A stretch of 64,000 nucleotides of DNA from Ideonella sp. GTDB lineage: Bacteria; Pseudomonadota; Gammaproteobacteria; Burkholderiales; Burkholderiaceae_C. Numbering within the stretch: the stretch's first letter is position 1; every line of letters starts with the position of its first letter. The position numbers were made by a program, and so were the translations under genes. The stretch lies in assembly GCA_015075165.1 (NCBI GenBank), contig JABTUY010000001.1, forward strand, positions 806,001-870,000, written 5' to 3'. This document shows positions 47,044-55,628 of the stretch, piece by piece. The notes under the pieces were generated by a model, which was not told the origin of the DNA, did no database searches, and saw only the letters and a list, made by a program, of their open reading frames with translations.

Positions 47044-47403
47044 TCAGGCGCGAAAAATGAAGTACACCGCGCCCACCAGGCACAGCGCCGCCCACAGGTA
47101 GTCGAGCTTCAGCGGCTGCTGCATGTACAGCACCGCGAACGGCACGAACACCGCCAGCGTGATCACCTCCTGCGTGACCTTCAGCTGTGCCAGCGTGATG
47201 CCGGCGCCGAAGCCGATGCGGTTGGCCGGCACCTGCAGCAGGTACTCGAAACTCGCGATGCCCCAGCTGATCAACGCCGCCACCAGCCAACTGCGGTCGT
47301 TGAGATGCTTCAGGTGGCCATACCAGGCCAGCGTCATGAACAGGTTCGACGCCACCAGCAGACCGACGGTGGTGGCGAACGCGCTGGCGAGCGGTGGGCT
47401 CAT
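47044..47403 (-). CDS. DMT-type small membrane protein (DUF486)
   Basis: 119 residues, four membrane segments: LLVASNLFMTLAWYGHLKHL opens the DUF486 signature, WGIASFEYLLQVPANRIGF and VFVPFAVLYMQQPLKLDYLW complete it. Function unknown; related to EmrE-like transporters in topology. Its start overlaps the folK stop by four bases (ATGA), so it is cotranslated with the folate/pcnB operon. Its location between folK and the kinase gene is unusual. Confidence 0.88.
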   Translation of the reverse strand: MSPPLASAFATTVGLLVASNLFMTLAWYGHLKHLNDRSWLVAALISWGIASFEYLLQVPANRIGFGAGITLAQLKVTQEVITLAVFVPFAVLYMQQPLKLDYLWAALCLVGAVYFIFRA

Positions 47404-47909
47404 GTCGGCGCCGGCGCCGGTTCGATGCGGTGGACGCGCTGGTCCTGCGCGCGCTCGAGCCACGGCGCCAGCGCGCCCAACCCCGGCAGCTGCAGGTTCG
47501 GCGCGATCTCCAGCAGCGGCCGCAGCACGAACGCGCGCTGGTGCAGGCGCGGATGCGGCAGCGTCAGCTGCACGGTGTGCGCCTGCGCGTCACCGTACAG
47601 CAGCAGGTCGAGGTCGAGCGGGCGCGGCGCGTTCGGCGTCGAGCGCACGCGCCCGGCGCGCGCCTCGATCGCCTGCAGCGCGTGCAGCAGGTCGAGCGCC
47701 GGCCGCGACGTGCGCAACGCGACCACGGCATTCACGTAGTCGGGGCCACTGGCGTCGACCGGCGCGCTGGCGTACAGGCTCGAGACCGCGTCGACCGCGC
47801 CGCCCGGCAGCGCGCGCAATGCCGCGATCGCCGCGCGCACCTGCTCGCGCGGCGCATCCAGGTTGGCCCCCACGCCGATGTAGGCGAGTACGGGCGCAGC
47901 CGGTGTCAT
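47400..47909 (-). CDS. folK: 2-amino-4-hydroxy-6-hydroxymethyldihydropteridine diphosphokinase
   Basis: 169 residues. YIGVGANLDAPREQVRAAI, SSLYASAPV and RPLDLDLLLYG are the HPPK motifs; HPRLHQRAFVLRPL is the C-terminal signature. It pyrophosphorylates 6-hydroxymethyl-dihydropterin in folate synthesis. Start overlaps the pcnB stop (ATGA) and its stop overlaps the DMT gene (ATGA). The pcnB-folK order is conserved in Proteobacteria. Confidence 0.96.
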   Translation of the reverse strand: MTPAAPVLAYIGVGANLDAPREQVRAAIAALRALPGGAVDAVSSLYASAPVDASGPDYVNAVVALRTSRPALDLLHALQAIEARAGRVRSTPNAPRPLDLDLLLYGDAQAHTVQLTLPHPRLHQRAFVLRPLLEIAPNLQLPGLGALAPWLERAQDQRVHRIEPAPAPT

Positions 47910-49441
47910 GGCGTGGCGGTGTTGGATTCGGAGCCCGCGGCGCCGCGGCCCGAGCGGCGCCGGCGGCGCCGCTTGCGCGCCGGCGCATCGCCGAGCGCGG
48001 TGTCGATGGGCGCGACGCCGGCGGCATTGCCTGCCGTGCTCGCGCTTACCTGGACGCTGCTGTCGTGCCGGCGCCGCGTGCGCTCGGCCTCGCGCGCCGC
48101 CTGCAGCAGCGCATCGCGTTCGTCGGGGTCACCGAGCGAATAGTCTTCCCACCAGTCGGCGAGTTCGGGGTCGACCTCGTGCGCATCGGCGCGCAGGCGC
48201 AGGAAGTCGTAGCCGGCGCGAAAGCGCGCCTGCGACACCAGCGACAGCGCCGAGTGCGCCTGGCGCCGCTCGAAGCGCGGCTGCATCAGCCAGATCTCGC
48301 GCATGTCGGCGGCCAGCCGGCCGCGGCCCGAGACATCACCGATGCGCGCCTCGAACACCGCGTCGATCGCCTGCTGCAGCGCCGGGATCACATGTTCGCC
48401 GCTGCGCCGCAGTTCGGTCCAGCGCGCCTGCGCGTCGTGCCACAGCAGGCACGCGAGCAGGAAGCTCGGCGCCACCGCGCGCCCTTCGGCGACGCGACGG
48501 TCGGTGTCGGCCAGCGCGAGTTCGATGAAGCGCCGGCGCTGCGGGCTCGAGCGCTGCTCGTCGTACACTGCATCGAGCACCGGGAACACCCCGCGATGCA
48601 GCCCGTGCGCGCGCAGCGCGTCGACGCTGGCCAGCGCGTGGCCGGTCTGCAGCAGCTTGATCATCTCGTCGAACAGGCGCGACGCCGGCACGTTGGCCAG
48701 CAGCGGCACCGCGTCGGTCATCGCGGCGGCGGTCTTCTTCTCGAGCTGGAAGCCGAGCTTGGCGGCGAAGCGCACCACGCGCACGAGGCGCACCGGGTCT
48801 TCGCGGTAGCGCGTGGCCGGGTCGCCGATCATGCGCAGCACGCGGCGCTTGGCGTCGGCGATGCCGCGGTGGAAGTCGACCACGATGCGCGTCTCGGGGT
48901 CGTAGTACATCGCATTGACGGTGAAGTCGCGCCGCGCGGCGTCCTCGATCTGCGGGCCCCAGACGTTGTCGCGCAGCACGCGGCCGCTGGCGTCGACGAC
49001 GTGCGTCTTGCCGGCCAGCTCGGCCTTCGACGTGCGCTCGTTGCCCTCGACGTGGTCGGCCTCGCTGGCGTCGCGGTAGGCGCGGAAGGTGGAAACCTCG
49101 ATCACCTCGTGCTCGCGGCCGCGGCCGAACACCACGTGCACCAGCCGGAAGCGTCGCCCGATGATGAACGCGCGCCGGAACAGCGCCTTCACCTGCTCGG
49201 GCGTGGCGTTGGTGGCGACGTCGAAATCCTTCGGCCGGCGGCCCACCAGCAGGTCGCGCACCGCGCCGCCGACGATGTAGGCCTCGTGGCCGGCCTGCTT
49301 CAGCGTCGAGACCACCTTGACGGCGTGGTCGTCGACCAGCGCGTGGTCGATGCCGTGCTCGGCCGCCGGCACGTCGACCCGCTTGCCCAGCGGCACGCGC
49401 GAGGGTTTGCCCAGCAGCTTGTCGATGAAACGCTTGATCAT
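47906..49441 (-). CDS. pcnB: Poly(A) polymerase I
   Basis: 511 residues from the ATG at 49441, which overlaps the stop of the HAD gene (ATGA). YIVGGAVRDLLVG and PKDFDVATNA are the nucleotidyltransferase motifs with GG and DxD; RRDFTVNAMYYD and DPVRLVRVVRFAAKL follow. The C-terminal 60 residues are Ala/Ser-rich and end in a strongly basic RKRRRRRRSGRG. The basic N-terminal region (KRFIDKLLGKPSR) favours the poly(A) polymerase type over CCA-adding enzyme. It adds 3' A tails that speed RNA decay. Confidence 0.95.
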   Translation of the reverse strand: MIKRFIDKLLGKPSRVPLGKRVDVPAAEHGIDHALVDDHAVKVVSTLKQAGHEAYIVGGAVRDLLVGRRPKDFDVATNATPEQVKALFRRAFIIGRRFRLVHVVFGRGREHEVIEVSTFRAYRDASEADHVEGNERTSKAELAGKTHVVDASGRVLRDNVWGPQIEDAARRDFTVNAMYYDPETRIVVDFHRGIADAKRRVLRMIGDPATRYREDPVRLVRVVRFAAKLGFQLEKKTAAAMTDAVPLLANVPASRLFDEMIKLLQTGHALASVDALRAHGLHRGVFPVLDAVYDEQRSSPQRRRFIELALADTDRRVAEGRAVAPSFLLACLLWHDAQARWTELRRSGEHVIPALQQAIDAVFEARIGDVSGRGRLAADMREIWLMQPRFERRQAHSALSLVSQARFRAGYDFLRLRADAHEVDPELADWWEDYSLGDPDERDALLQAAREAERTRRRHDSSVQVSASTAGNAAGVAPIDTALGDAPARKRRRRRRSGRGAAGSESNTATP

Positions 49442-50106
49442 GCGAAGAGGTCGAGCATACGCCAGCCCCGCTCGCGGGCGATGGCCGCCAGCGCCGGGCT
49501 CGGGTTGGTGGCCACCGGCTCGCTGACGCGCTCGAGCAGCGGCAGGTCGTTGGTGCTGTCGCTGTAGAACACGCTCGCGTCGAAGCCGTCGAGGCGCAGG
49601 CCGAGCGCCGCCAGCCACTGCTCGACGCGCACGACCTTGCCTTCGCGCAGCGCCGGCACGCCGCGGATGCGGCCGTCGATGCGGCCGGCGGCGTCGCGCT
49701 CGAGCTCGGTGGCGATCAGCTGCTGCACGCCGAACGCGGCGGCGATCGGCCGGGTGACGAATTCGTTGGTCGACGTGGCGATCGCGACCAGGTCGCCGGC
49801 ATCGCGGTGCGCGCGCACGAGCGCCAGCGCGCGCGGGTCGATCGCCGGGCGCATCACCTCGCGCATGAAGCGCGCGAGCGCGTCGGCCTGCTCGGCCGCG
49901 CTGCGATCGCGCCACGGCCGCGTGGCGAACTCGACGTAGGCGGCGATGTCGAGCGTGCCGGCCTGGTACTGGCGATAGAAGCGATCGTTCTCGCGCGCGA
50001 AGGCGGCGCCGTCGGCCCAGCCGAGCGCGATCAGGAACTCGCCGAACGCATGGTCGGAATCCTTCGCGATCAGCGTGCCGTCGAGGTCGAACAACGCGAG
50101 CTTCAT
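49438..50106 (-). CDS. HAD-IB family phosphatase (SerB/HisK-like)
   Basis: 222 residues. [19 protein letters not shown] is HAD motif I, IATSTNEFVTRPIA is motif II region, and YSDSTNDLPLLERV is motif IV. TIGR01490-type proteins of this group hydrolyse small phosphomonoesters, in some cases histidinol phosphate or phosphoserine. As serC is missing from the aromatic cluster, a serine-pathway role could be asked about but is not supported by sequence. Overlaps hda and pcnB by 4 bases at each end. Confidence 0.88.
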   Translation of the reverse strand: MKLALFDLDGTLIAKDSDHAFGEFLIALGWADGAAFARENDRFYRQYQAGTLDIAAYVEFATRPWRDRSAAEQADALARFMREVMRPAIDPRALALVRAHRDAGDLVAIATSTNEFVTRPIAAAFGVQQLIATELERDAAGRIDGRIRGVPALREGKVVRVEQWLAALGLRLDGFDASVFYSDSTNDLPLLERVSEPVATNPSPALAAIARERGWRMLDLFA

Positions 50107-50780
50107 GGCGCGGGCGGCTCAGCGTCGGCCAGCATCTTCTTCAGCAGCGGCACCGTCACGCCGCGGCCTTCGGCCAGCGCGAAGCCGTCGAGCCGGTCCA
50201 GCAGCGCCATCAGGTGCGACAGGTCGCGCTGGAAGCGCGTCAGCAGGTAGCCCATCACTTCGTCGCCGAGCACGATGCCGCGACGGTCGGACTCGCGGCG
50301 CAGCACCGCACGCGCCTGCTCCTCGGGCAGCGGCTGCAGCGCGAACACCGGGCCCCAGCCGAGCCGGGTGCGCAGGTCGTCGCGCAGCGGCAGGTCCACC
50401 GGCGGCACGCGGCCGGCCGCCGCCCAGGTGACGCCGTGCGCCTGCGCGTCGACCAGCAGCGCGAACGCCGCGTGCTGCTGCGCGTCGTCGAACGCATCGA
50501 CGTCGTCGAGCAGCAGCAGCGCCGCGTCGGGCGCCAGCGACCACGGCGGCCGCGACGCCGCATCGAACCAGCCGGCACGCTCGCCGCGCTCGTGCCGCAG
50601 TTGCGCCAGCGCGCGCAGCAGGTGCGTCTTGCCGCTGCCCGACGGGCCCCACAGGTAGACCGGCGCCGCCTGCGGTCGCAGTTGCGCCAGGTGCTGCAGT
50701 ACCGCGGCGTTGGCGCCGACGACGAAAGTATCGAACCGTGCGGCGGCCGGCGCCACGATCGGCAACGGCAGCTGCTTCAT
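50103..50780 (-). CDS. hda: DnaA regulatory inactivator Hda
   Basis: 225 residues from the ATG at 50780, within the AI-2E gene stop (ATGA). The N-terminal QLPLPI is the clamp-binding motif, WGPSGSGKTHLLRA the P-loop, LLLLDDVDAF the Walker B and LRDDLRTRLGWG the box VII arginine region. With the sliding clamp it promotes hydrolysis of DnaA-ATP after initiation. Location beside the AI-2E transporter and HAD gene is typical in Burkholderiales. Confidence 0.93.
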   Translation of the reverse strand: MKQLPLPIVAPAAARFDTFVVGANAAVLQHLAQLRPQAAPVYLWGPSGSGKTHLLRALAQLRHERGERAGWFDAASRPPWSLAPDAALLLLDDVDAFDDAQQHAAFALLVDAQAHGVTWAAAGRVPPVDLPLRDDLRTRLGWGPVFALQPLPEEQARAVLRRESDRRGIVLGDEVMGYLLTRFQRDLSHLMALLDRLDGFALAEGRGVTVPLLKKMLADAEPPAP

Positions 50781-51838
50781 CCGGTGTACAACCGGCTGCC
50801 GAGGTAGGCGCGGCGCGCGCGGCGCAGCGCCACCAGCATCACCGCGCTGGCCGGTAGCGCCACCAGCACGCCGACGAAGCCGAACAGCGTGCCGAACGCC
50901 AGCAGCGCGAAGATCACCGCCAGCGGGTTCAGCCCGATGCGCTCGCCCACCAGCCGCGGCGTCAGCACGAAGCTCTCGAGCAACTGCCCGATGCCGTACA
51001 CCGCCAGCACCAGCAGCAGGCCCTTCAGCGTGCCGAACTGCAGCAGCGCGGCCAGCGTCGACAACACCAGGCCGATGCCGAAGCCGACGTACGGGATCGC
51101 GATCGCCAGCCCGGTGAACACGCCCAGCGGCAGCGCGAGGTCGAAGCCGGCCAGCGCCAGCGCGATCGCGTAGTAGATCGCCAGCGCCACCATCACCAGC
51201 AGCTGGCCGCGCATGTACTGGCCGAGCACCTGGTCGCACTCGGTGAGGAAAGCCAGGCTCGACTCGCGCAGCCGCGGTGGAATCAACGCCTGCGCGCGCG
51301 CGACCAGGCTGGCCCAGTCGATCAGCAGGTAGAACAGCACCACCGGCACCAGGATCGCATTGCCCACCAGCGACAGCAGCACGCTGCCGCCGAGCCGCGC
51401 CGAGCTGAGCGCGGTGCCGATCCAGTCTTCCAGGTTGGCATCGAGCAGCTTCGCGGCCCAGGCCTTCAGGCTGGCCACGTCCAGCGCGATGTGGATGCCC
51501 CACTGCGCCAGCCACGGCGACAGGCTCTGGTCGAGCTTGTCGAGCAGCGGCGGGATCTGCGCCTTCAGCTGCGGCACCTCCTTGGCGACCACCGGCACGA
51601 TCAGCAGCACCAGCGCCAGCGCCAGCACGATGGCCACGCACTCGACCAGCAGCACCGCGAGCAGACGCGGCACGCGGCGCCGCGCCAGCGCCTCGACGGC
51701 CGGGTGCAGCGCATACGCCAGCACCGCGCCGACGACGAACGGCGTCAGCACCGGCGCCAGCAGCCACAGCGCGAGCGCGGCGAGCAGCCCGAGGCCGACC
51801 CAGGCCAGGCTTTGGCGCTGCGACGGGCTGAGATTCAC
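50777..51838 (-). CDS. AI-2E family transporter / PerM-like membrane protein
   Basis: 353 residues from a GTG at 51838 (VNLSPSQRQSLAWVG); an ATG at 51871 would add 11 residues and both lack a clear ribosome site. Seven to eight membrane segments with GNAILVPVVLFYLLIDW, GQYMRGQLLVMVALAIYYAI and IPYVGFGIG are the family hallmarks. Members move AI-2 or act as Na+/H+ transporters; function here is not determined. It opens the six-gene overlapping run. Confidence 0.9.
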   Translation of the reverse strand: MNLSPSQRQSLAWVGLGLLAALALWLLAPVLTPFVVGAVLAYALHPAVEALARRRVPRLLAVLLVECVAIVLALALVLLIVPVVAKEVPQLKAQIPPLLDKLDQSLSPWLAQWGIHIALDVASLKAWAAKLLDANLEDWIGTALSSARLGGSVLLSLVGNAILVPVVLFYLLIDWASLVARAQALIPPRLRESSLAFLTECDQVLGQYMRGQLLVMVALAIYYAIALALAGFDLALPLGVFTGLAIAIPYVGFGIGLVLSTLAALLQFGTLKGLLLVLAVYGIGQLLESFVLTPRLVGERIGLNPLAVIFALLAFGTLFGFVGVLVALPASAVMLVALRRARRAYLGSRLYTG

Positions 51839-51976
51839 GTCAGGAGCCCATGCCGTCGAGGCGCCACACACGGCGCATGAGCCGGCGCAGCCGAGAGCCG
51901 CCGCGGATCCGGCTTCGCCGGGCCGCTGGCGGCGCCCCCTGGGGGGGAGGCGCCGAAGGCGCTTCGGGGGGTCATC

Positions 51977-52834
51977 TCAATGCAGGCGCGGCATGCGGCG
52001 CAGCTCGTCGAGCCGCTCGGAGATCGCCAGTGCGTCGTCGGCGTCCGGCCGATGGACGAGGTAGGCCTCGAGGTCGGCGATCGCGGCGTCCACGCGCTTG
52101 AGCTCGGTGTTGGCCAGGCCGCGGTCGCGCCGCTCGTCCCAGTTCTGCGGCAGCAGGATCACCAGGCGCTCCTGCACCGCAAGCCAGCGCGCCCAGTCGC
52201 GGCTGCTGCGGTGGATCTCCTTCAGGTTGCGCAGCATGCGTGCGAGCACGTCGCGCGGCTGCGCCGCCTGCAGGAACAACCCGAGCGGCGCCTCGAACTC
52301 GCCGACCAGTCCCTGGCGGCGACGGTACGGCGCCAGCCGCTCGTCGAGATCCTCGCGCGACAGCGAGCGGCCGCTGAACGGGTCGAGCACCACCTCGCCC
52401 TGCGGCATGCGCAGCTTGATCAGGAAGTGCCCCGGAAACGACACGCCGCGCGCGGTCAACCCCAGCTGCGTGGCCAGTTCGATGTACAGCAGCGCCAGCG
52501 TCAGCGGAATGCCGCGGCGCTGCGCCAGCACGTCGTTGAGATAGCTGTTGCGGCGGTCGTAGTAGTCGTTGACGTTGCCGGCGAAGCCGAGCTCACGGTA
52601 GAAGTAGCGGTTCAGCAGCCGCAGCCGCTGCACCGGCGCCGCGTCGGCCGGCAGCCGGGCCTTGAGCTTGGCCGCCAGCGCGTCGATCTCGGACAGCACG
52701 CTCTGCACGTCGAGCTGCGGGTATTCGTCCTGCGCCACCGACACCGCGGCCTCGAGCAGTGCAAGGCTGGCGTCCTCGGCCACCAGGGACGCGAAATACT
52801 GCAGCGGCGTAGGCGCGTGGAACAGCGAGCTCAT
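51977..52834 (-). CDS. SirB1 family protein (transglutaminase-like with TPR)
   Basis: 285 residues from the ATG at 52834; ATG at 52867 would add 11. RLRLLNRYFYRELGFAGNVN and YYDRRNSYLNDVLAQRRGIP, then PLTLALLYIELA, are the SirB1/YchA motifs; GVSFPGHFLIKL carries the histidine-containing transglutaminase-like fold. The C-terminal part (residues 200-280) is TPR-like. Role unknown; TACACT lies 13 bases before the start. A GC hairpin region separates it from the AI-2E gene. Confidence 0.88.
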   Translation of the reverse strand: MSSLFHAPTPLQYFASLVAEDASLALLEAAVSVAQDEYPQLDVQSVLSEIDALAAKLKARLPADAAPVQRLRLLNRYFYRELGFAGNVNDYYDRRNSYLNDVLAQRRGIPLTLALLYIELATQLGLTARGVSFPGHFLIKLRMPQGEVVLDPFSGRSLSREDLDERLAPYRRRQGLVGEFEAPLGLFLQAAQPRDVLARMLRNLKEIHRSSRDWARWLAVQERLVILLPQNWDERRDRGLANTELKRVDAAIADLEAYLVHRPDADDALAISERLDELRRMPRLH

Positions 52835-52895
52835 CGGTTGGTCCCGAGTGTAGAGGTTGGCAGCCATCACAGCGCCGGGCGCCGGTGGGCCAAGC

Positions 52896-54452
52896 TCACG
52901 CGCGCCGCATGAATTCGCGCAGGCGCAGGCCGCTGGCGGCGAGGATGCCGAAGTACACCACCGCCACGCCCCCCAGCACCGCGGCCAGCAGCCCGGCGCG
53001 CCACCACGGGTGCGCCTGCAGCCCGATCCAGTCGATCGCGTGCGCGGCCCAGGCCAGCGCCGCGCCGAGCACTGTGCAGGCCAGCAGCACGCGCAGCACG
53101 AAGGCACCCCAGCCCGGCGACGGCCGGTACACCTGCAACCGCACCAGGCCGCGCAGCAGCCACGCCGCATTCACCAGCGCGCCGATGCTGATGCTCAGCG
53201 TCAGCCCCGCATGCCGCAGGGGTGGCACCAGCACGAGGTTGAGCGCCTGTGTCAGCAACAGCACGACGATGGCGATGCGCACCGGCGTGCGGATGTCCTG
53301 TCGCGCATAGAAGCCCGGCGCCAACACCTTGATGGCGACGATGCCGATCAACCCCACGCCGTAGCCCAGCAGCGCGGCACCGCTTTGCACCACGTCGCGC
53401 GCGGTGAACTGGCCGTGGTGGAACAGCACCGCCAGCATCGGTTGGCCGAACACCGCCAGCGCCACCGCGCACGGCAAGGCCAGCAGCACTACCAGCCGCA
53501 GGCCCCAGTCGAGCATCGCCGAGTACGCCGCCTGCTCGCCGCGCGCCTGCGCCGACGACAACTGCGGCAGCAGCACCACGCCCATCGCCACGCCGAGCAG
53601 CGCGGTGGGCAGCTCCATCAGGCGGTCGGCCAGGTTCAGCCACGACACCGAGCCGACCGCCAGACGCGACGCGATGTGGGTGTTGATCAGCAGCGAGATC
53701 TGCGCCACCGACACGCCGAGCACCGCCGGCCCCATCTGCCCGAGCACGCGGCGCACGCCCGGGTGCCGCCACGCCGCGACGATGCGCGCCGGCCCGATCC
53801 CCAGGCGCGGCAGGTAGCCGATGCGCGCCAGCGCCGGCAGCTGGATCGCCAGTTGCAGCATGCCGCCGGCCACCGTGCCGGCGGCCACGGCGTAGATCGG
53901 CTCCAGCCCCAAGCGCGCGAACCACGGTGCACCCCACAGCGTGGCGGCGATCACCGCGAGGTTCAGCAGCACCGGCGTCGCCGCCGGCACCGCGAAGCGC
54001 CGCCAGGTGTTGAGAATGCCGGCGGCCAGCGACACCATCGAGATCAGCGCGATGTACGGGAACATCACGCGCGTCATCCACACCGCATCGTCGAAGCGCG
54101 GCAGGCCCGCCGCCACCAGCCAGACCACCACCGGTGCCGCGGCCACGCCGACCACCACGGTGGCCAGCAGGCTCCACAGCAGCGCGGTGCCGACGGCGTC
54201 GACCAGCTCGTGCGTCGCGGCGTCGCCGTCGCGCTCGCGCGTGGTCGCCAGGATCGGCACGAACGCCTGCGCGAAGGCACCCTCGGCGAACAGGCGGCGC
54301 AGCAGGTTGGGAATGCGCCACGCGACGTTGAACGCATCGGTCAGCGCGCTGGCCCCGAACGCGCCGGCGATCAGCGCCTCGCGCACCAGGCCGGTGACCC
54401 GGGAGGCCAGCGTCAGCACCGAGACAGTGGAGGCGGCCTTGAGCAGGTTCAT
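52896..54452 (-). CDS. murJ: Lipid II flippase MurJ
   Basis: 518 residues from the ATG at 54452. [40 protein letters not shown] and [16 protein letters not shown] are diagnostic, and about 14 membrane segments are seen. MurJ translocates lipid II across the inner membrane for peptidoglycan synthesis. It is transcribed divergently from rpsT as in many Burkholderiales. A perfect TATAAT lies 12 bases before the start with no Shine-Dalgarno, so the leader would be very short. Confidence 0.96.
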   Translation of the reverse strand: MNLLKAASTVSVLTLASRVTGLVREALIAGAFGASALTDAFNVAWRIPNLLRRLFAEGAFAQAFVPILATTRERDGDAATHELVDAVGTALLWSLLATVVVGVAAAPVVVWLVAAGLPRFDDAVWMTRVMFPYIALISMVSLAAGILNTWRRFAVPAATPVLLNLAVIAATLWGAPWFARLGLEPIYAVAAGTVAGGMLQLAIQLPALARIGYLPRLGIGPARIVAAWRHPGVRRVLGQMGPAVLGVSVAQISLLINTHIASRLAVGSVSWLNLADRLMELPTALLGVAMGVVLLPQLSSAQARGEQAAYSAMLDWGLRLVVLLALPCAVALAVFGQPMLAVLFHHGQFTARDVVQSGAALLGYGVGLIGIVAIKVLAPGFYARQDIRTPVRIAIVVLLLTQALNLVLVPPLRHAGLTLSISIGALVNAAWLLRGLVRLQVYRPSPGWGAFVLRVLLACTVLGAALAWAAHAIDWIGLQAHPWWRAGLLAAVLGGVAVVYFGILAASGLRLREFMRRA

Positions 54453-54464
54453 CGGGCGGCCGCG

Positions 54465-54470
54465 ATTATA
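54465..54470 (-). promoter_or_regulatory. Candidate -10 element of murJ
   Basis: TATAAT on the minus strand, 12 bases before the ATG. The predicted start is about five bases before the start codon, so a nearly leaderless transcript. Confidence 0.5.
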
Positions 54471-54512
54471 GGCGGCGCCCCCGGCCAAGGCGGGTGCAAC
54501 GGCGTCGCGGTG

Positions 54513-54518
54513 TATACT
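54513..54518 (+). promoter_or_regulatory. Candidate -10 element of rpsT
   Basis: TATACT, 66 bases before the rpsT ATG, oppositely oriented to the murJ -10 element 43 bases away. No convincing -35 is visible, suggesting an extended or rate-controlled promoter. Confidence 0.5.
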
Positions 54519-54584
54519 CGCTGGCTTCGCCGCGCGCTGAGCGGCCCCACGCCCAACCAAACTGCCCTACCGCACCGAATTGCC

Positions 54585-54881
54585 ATGGCCACCGCCACCA
54601 AAGCCAAGAAGAAGACCGTCCGCCTCGCGTCGGGCCGCAAGCGTGCGCGCCAGGACGTGTTGCTCAACGCGGCCAACACGGCGCTGCGCTCGCGCTTTCG
54701 CACCGTGATCAAGAACGTGCAGAAGGCCGTGGCCGGCGGCGACAAGGCCAAGGCCACCGAGCTGTTCAAGAGCGCGCAAGGCGTGATCGATTCGATCGCC
54801 GACAAGGGCATCTTCCACAAGAACAAGGCGGCACGCCACAAGAGCCGCCTGGTGGCCAAGCTCAAGGGCATGACGGCCTGA
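54585..54881 (+). CDS. rpsT: 30S ribosomal protein S20
   Basis: 98 residues. [40 protein letters not shown] and [16 protein letters not shown] are family segments. S20 binds 16S rRNA early and is primary in 30S assembly. Standing alone with its own promoter and a strong terminator; N-terminus and lack of SD (TGCC before ATG) point to weak initiation as in E. coli, where S20 uses UUG. Confidence 0.96.
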   Translation: MATATKAKKKTVRLASGRKRARQDVLLNAANTALRSRFRTVIKNVQKAVAGGDKAKATELFKSAQGVIDSIADKGIFHKNKAARHKSRLVAKLKGMTA

Positions 54882-54912
54882 CGGTCGCGCACCGCTGCCG
54901 CATCCACCGGTT

Positions 54913-54941
54913 GGGCCTGCATTGCAGGCCCTTCTTGCTTT
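54913..54941 (+). terminator. Rho-independent terminator of rpsT
   Basis: GGGCCTGC, a 3-base loop ATT and GCAGGCCC, followed by TTCTTGCTTT; 32 bases beyond the rpsT stop. Confidence 0.85.
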
Positions 54942-54989
54942 CACGGGCCCGGGATCGCGCCGTGCGGCGGGCCCGGGCAGACCGCCCCG

Positions 54990-55298
54990 CTACGACAGAT
55001 CGTCGCCGGGCCCGATCTCGCTGATGAGCAGCGCGTTGTCGCGGGCAAAGTTCATCACGAAGTCCAGCGCCATCGGCTCGAGCGTGCGCAGCGCTTCGTC
55101 GACGACCACGCACTTCACGCCACCCACCACGCGCGGAAAGCAGTACGGCGAGTAACCGATGTGGGCGTCGATGCCGCCTTGCGGCCGGAACGACGACAGC
55201 GCACCGGCCAGTCGCTCGGCCCAATCGCTCGGGCGGAAGGCCTTGCCTTCGCGGGTGATGCCCTGGATCTTGTAGCGGCGGGGTGTGGCAACGGGCAT
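54990..55298 (-). CDS. DUF3579 domain protein
   Basis: 102 residues from the ATG at 55298 (MPVATPRRYKIQGITREGKA). FRPSDWAERLAGALSSF, YSPYCFPRVVGGVKCVVVDE and ALDFVMNFARDNALLISEIG are the family blocks. DUF3579 occurs in betaproteobacteria, commonly next to argD-argF or near arginine genes; function unknown. It is convergent with rpsT and divergent from argD. An extension to 55457 is low-complexity Ala/Val. Confidence 0.88.
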   Translation of the reverse strand: MPVATPRRYKIQGITREGKAFRPSDWAERLAGALSSFRPQGGIDAHIGYSPYCFPRVVGGVKCVVVDEALRTLEPMALDFVMNFARDNALLISEIGPGDDLS

Positions 55299-55523
55299 GG
55301 TGGCACTCGCCGGTACGACGCGGCCCGCAATGACCGGTCGCGCGCCCGCGAAGGCGGCGATTTTGCCCTGCGCGCATGGTGCGACCTGCGCCACCCGCGC
55401 AACCTGCGCGGCCTGCACGACCTGCGACGCCACCACCATCGAACCGACCTCCTCCACGCCAACGGGTTGTCGGCCCGCCGGCTCGCCACTCGAGAGTGGG
55501 CGACGCGCAGCGGGAGGCGCCCT

Positions 55524-55529
55524 TAGAAT
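55524..55529 (+). promoter_or_regulatory. Candidate -10 element of argD
   Basis: TAGAAT, 99 bases before the argD ATG, in the spacer with DUF3579. No clear -35 or arginine-repressor palindrome was found. Confidence 0.3.
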
Positions 55530-55628
55530 CGTTCACGGATTTCGCTCACGGCCGGCGCGTGACTTCAGCGGTGACGCCGCCGGCCGCGTCGCCTTTCAGA
55601 CCCGAGTCACCCACGCCAGGAGGCCGAG

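Noticed and set aside
49438-50106. serB replacement linked to the missing serC
   Set aside because: HAD-IB motifs do not define the substrate and the operon has no serine genes.
52857-54584. Long plus-strand frame running into rpsT
   Set aside because: Antisense to murJ and in frame with rpsT only by chance; S20 begins at 54585.
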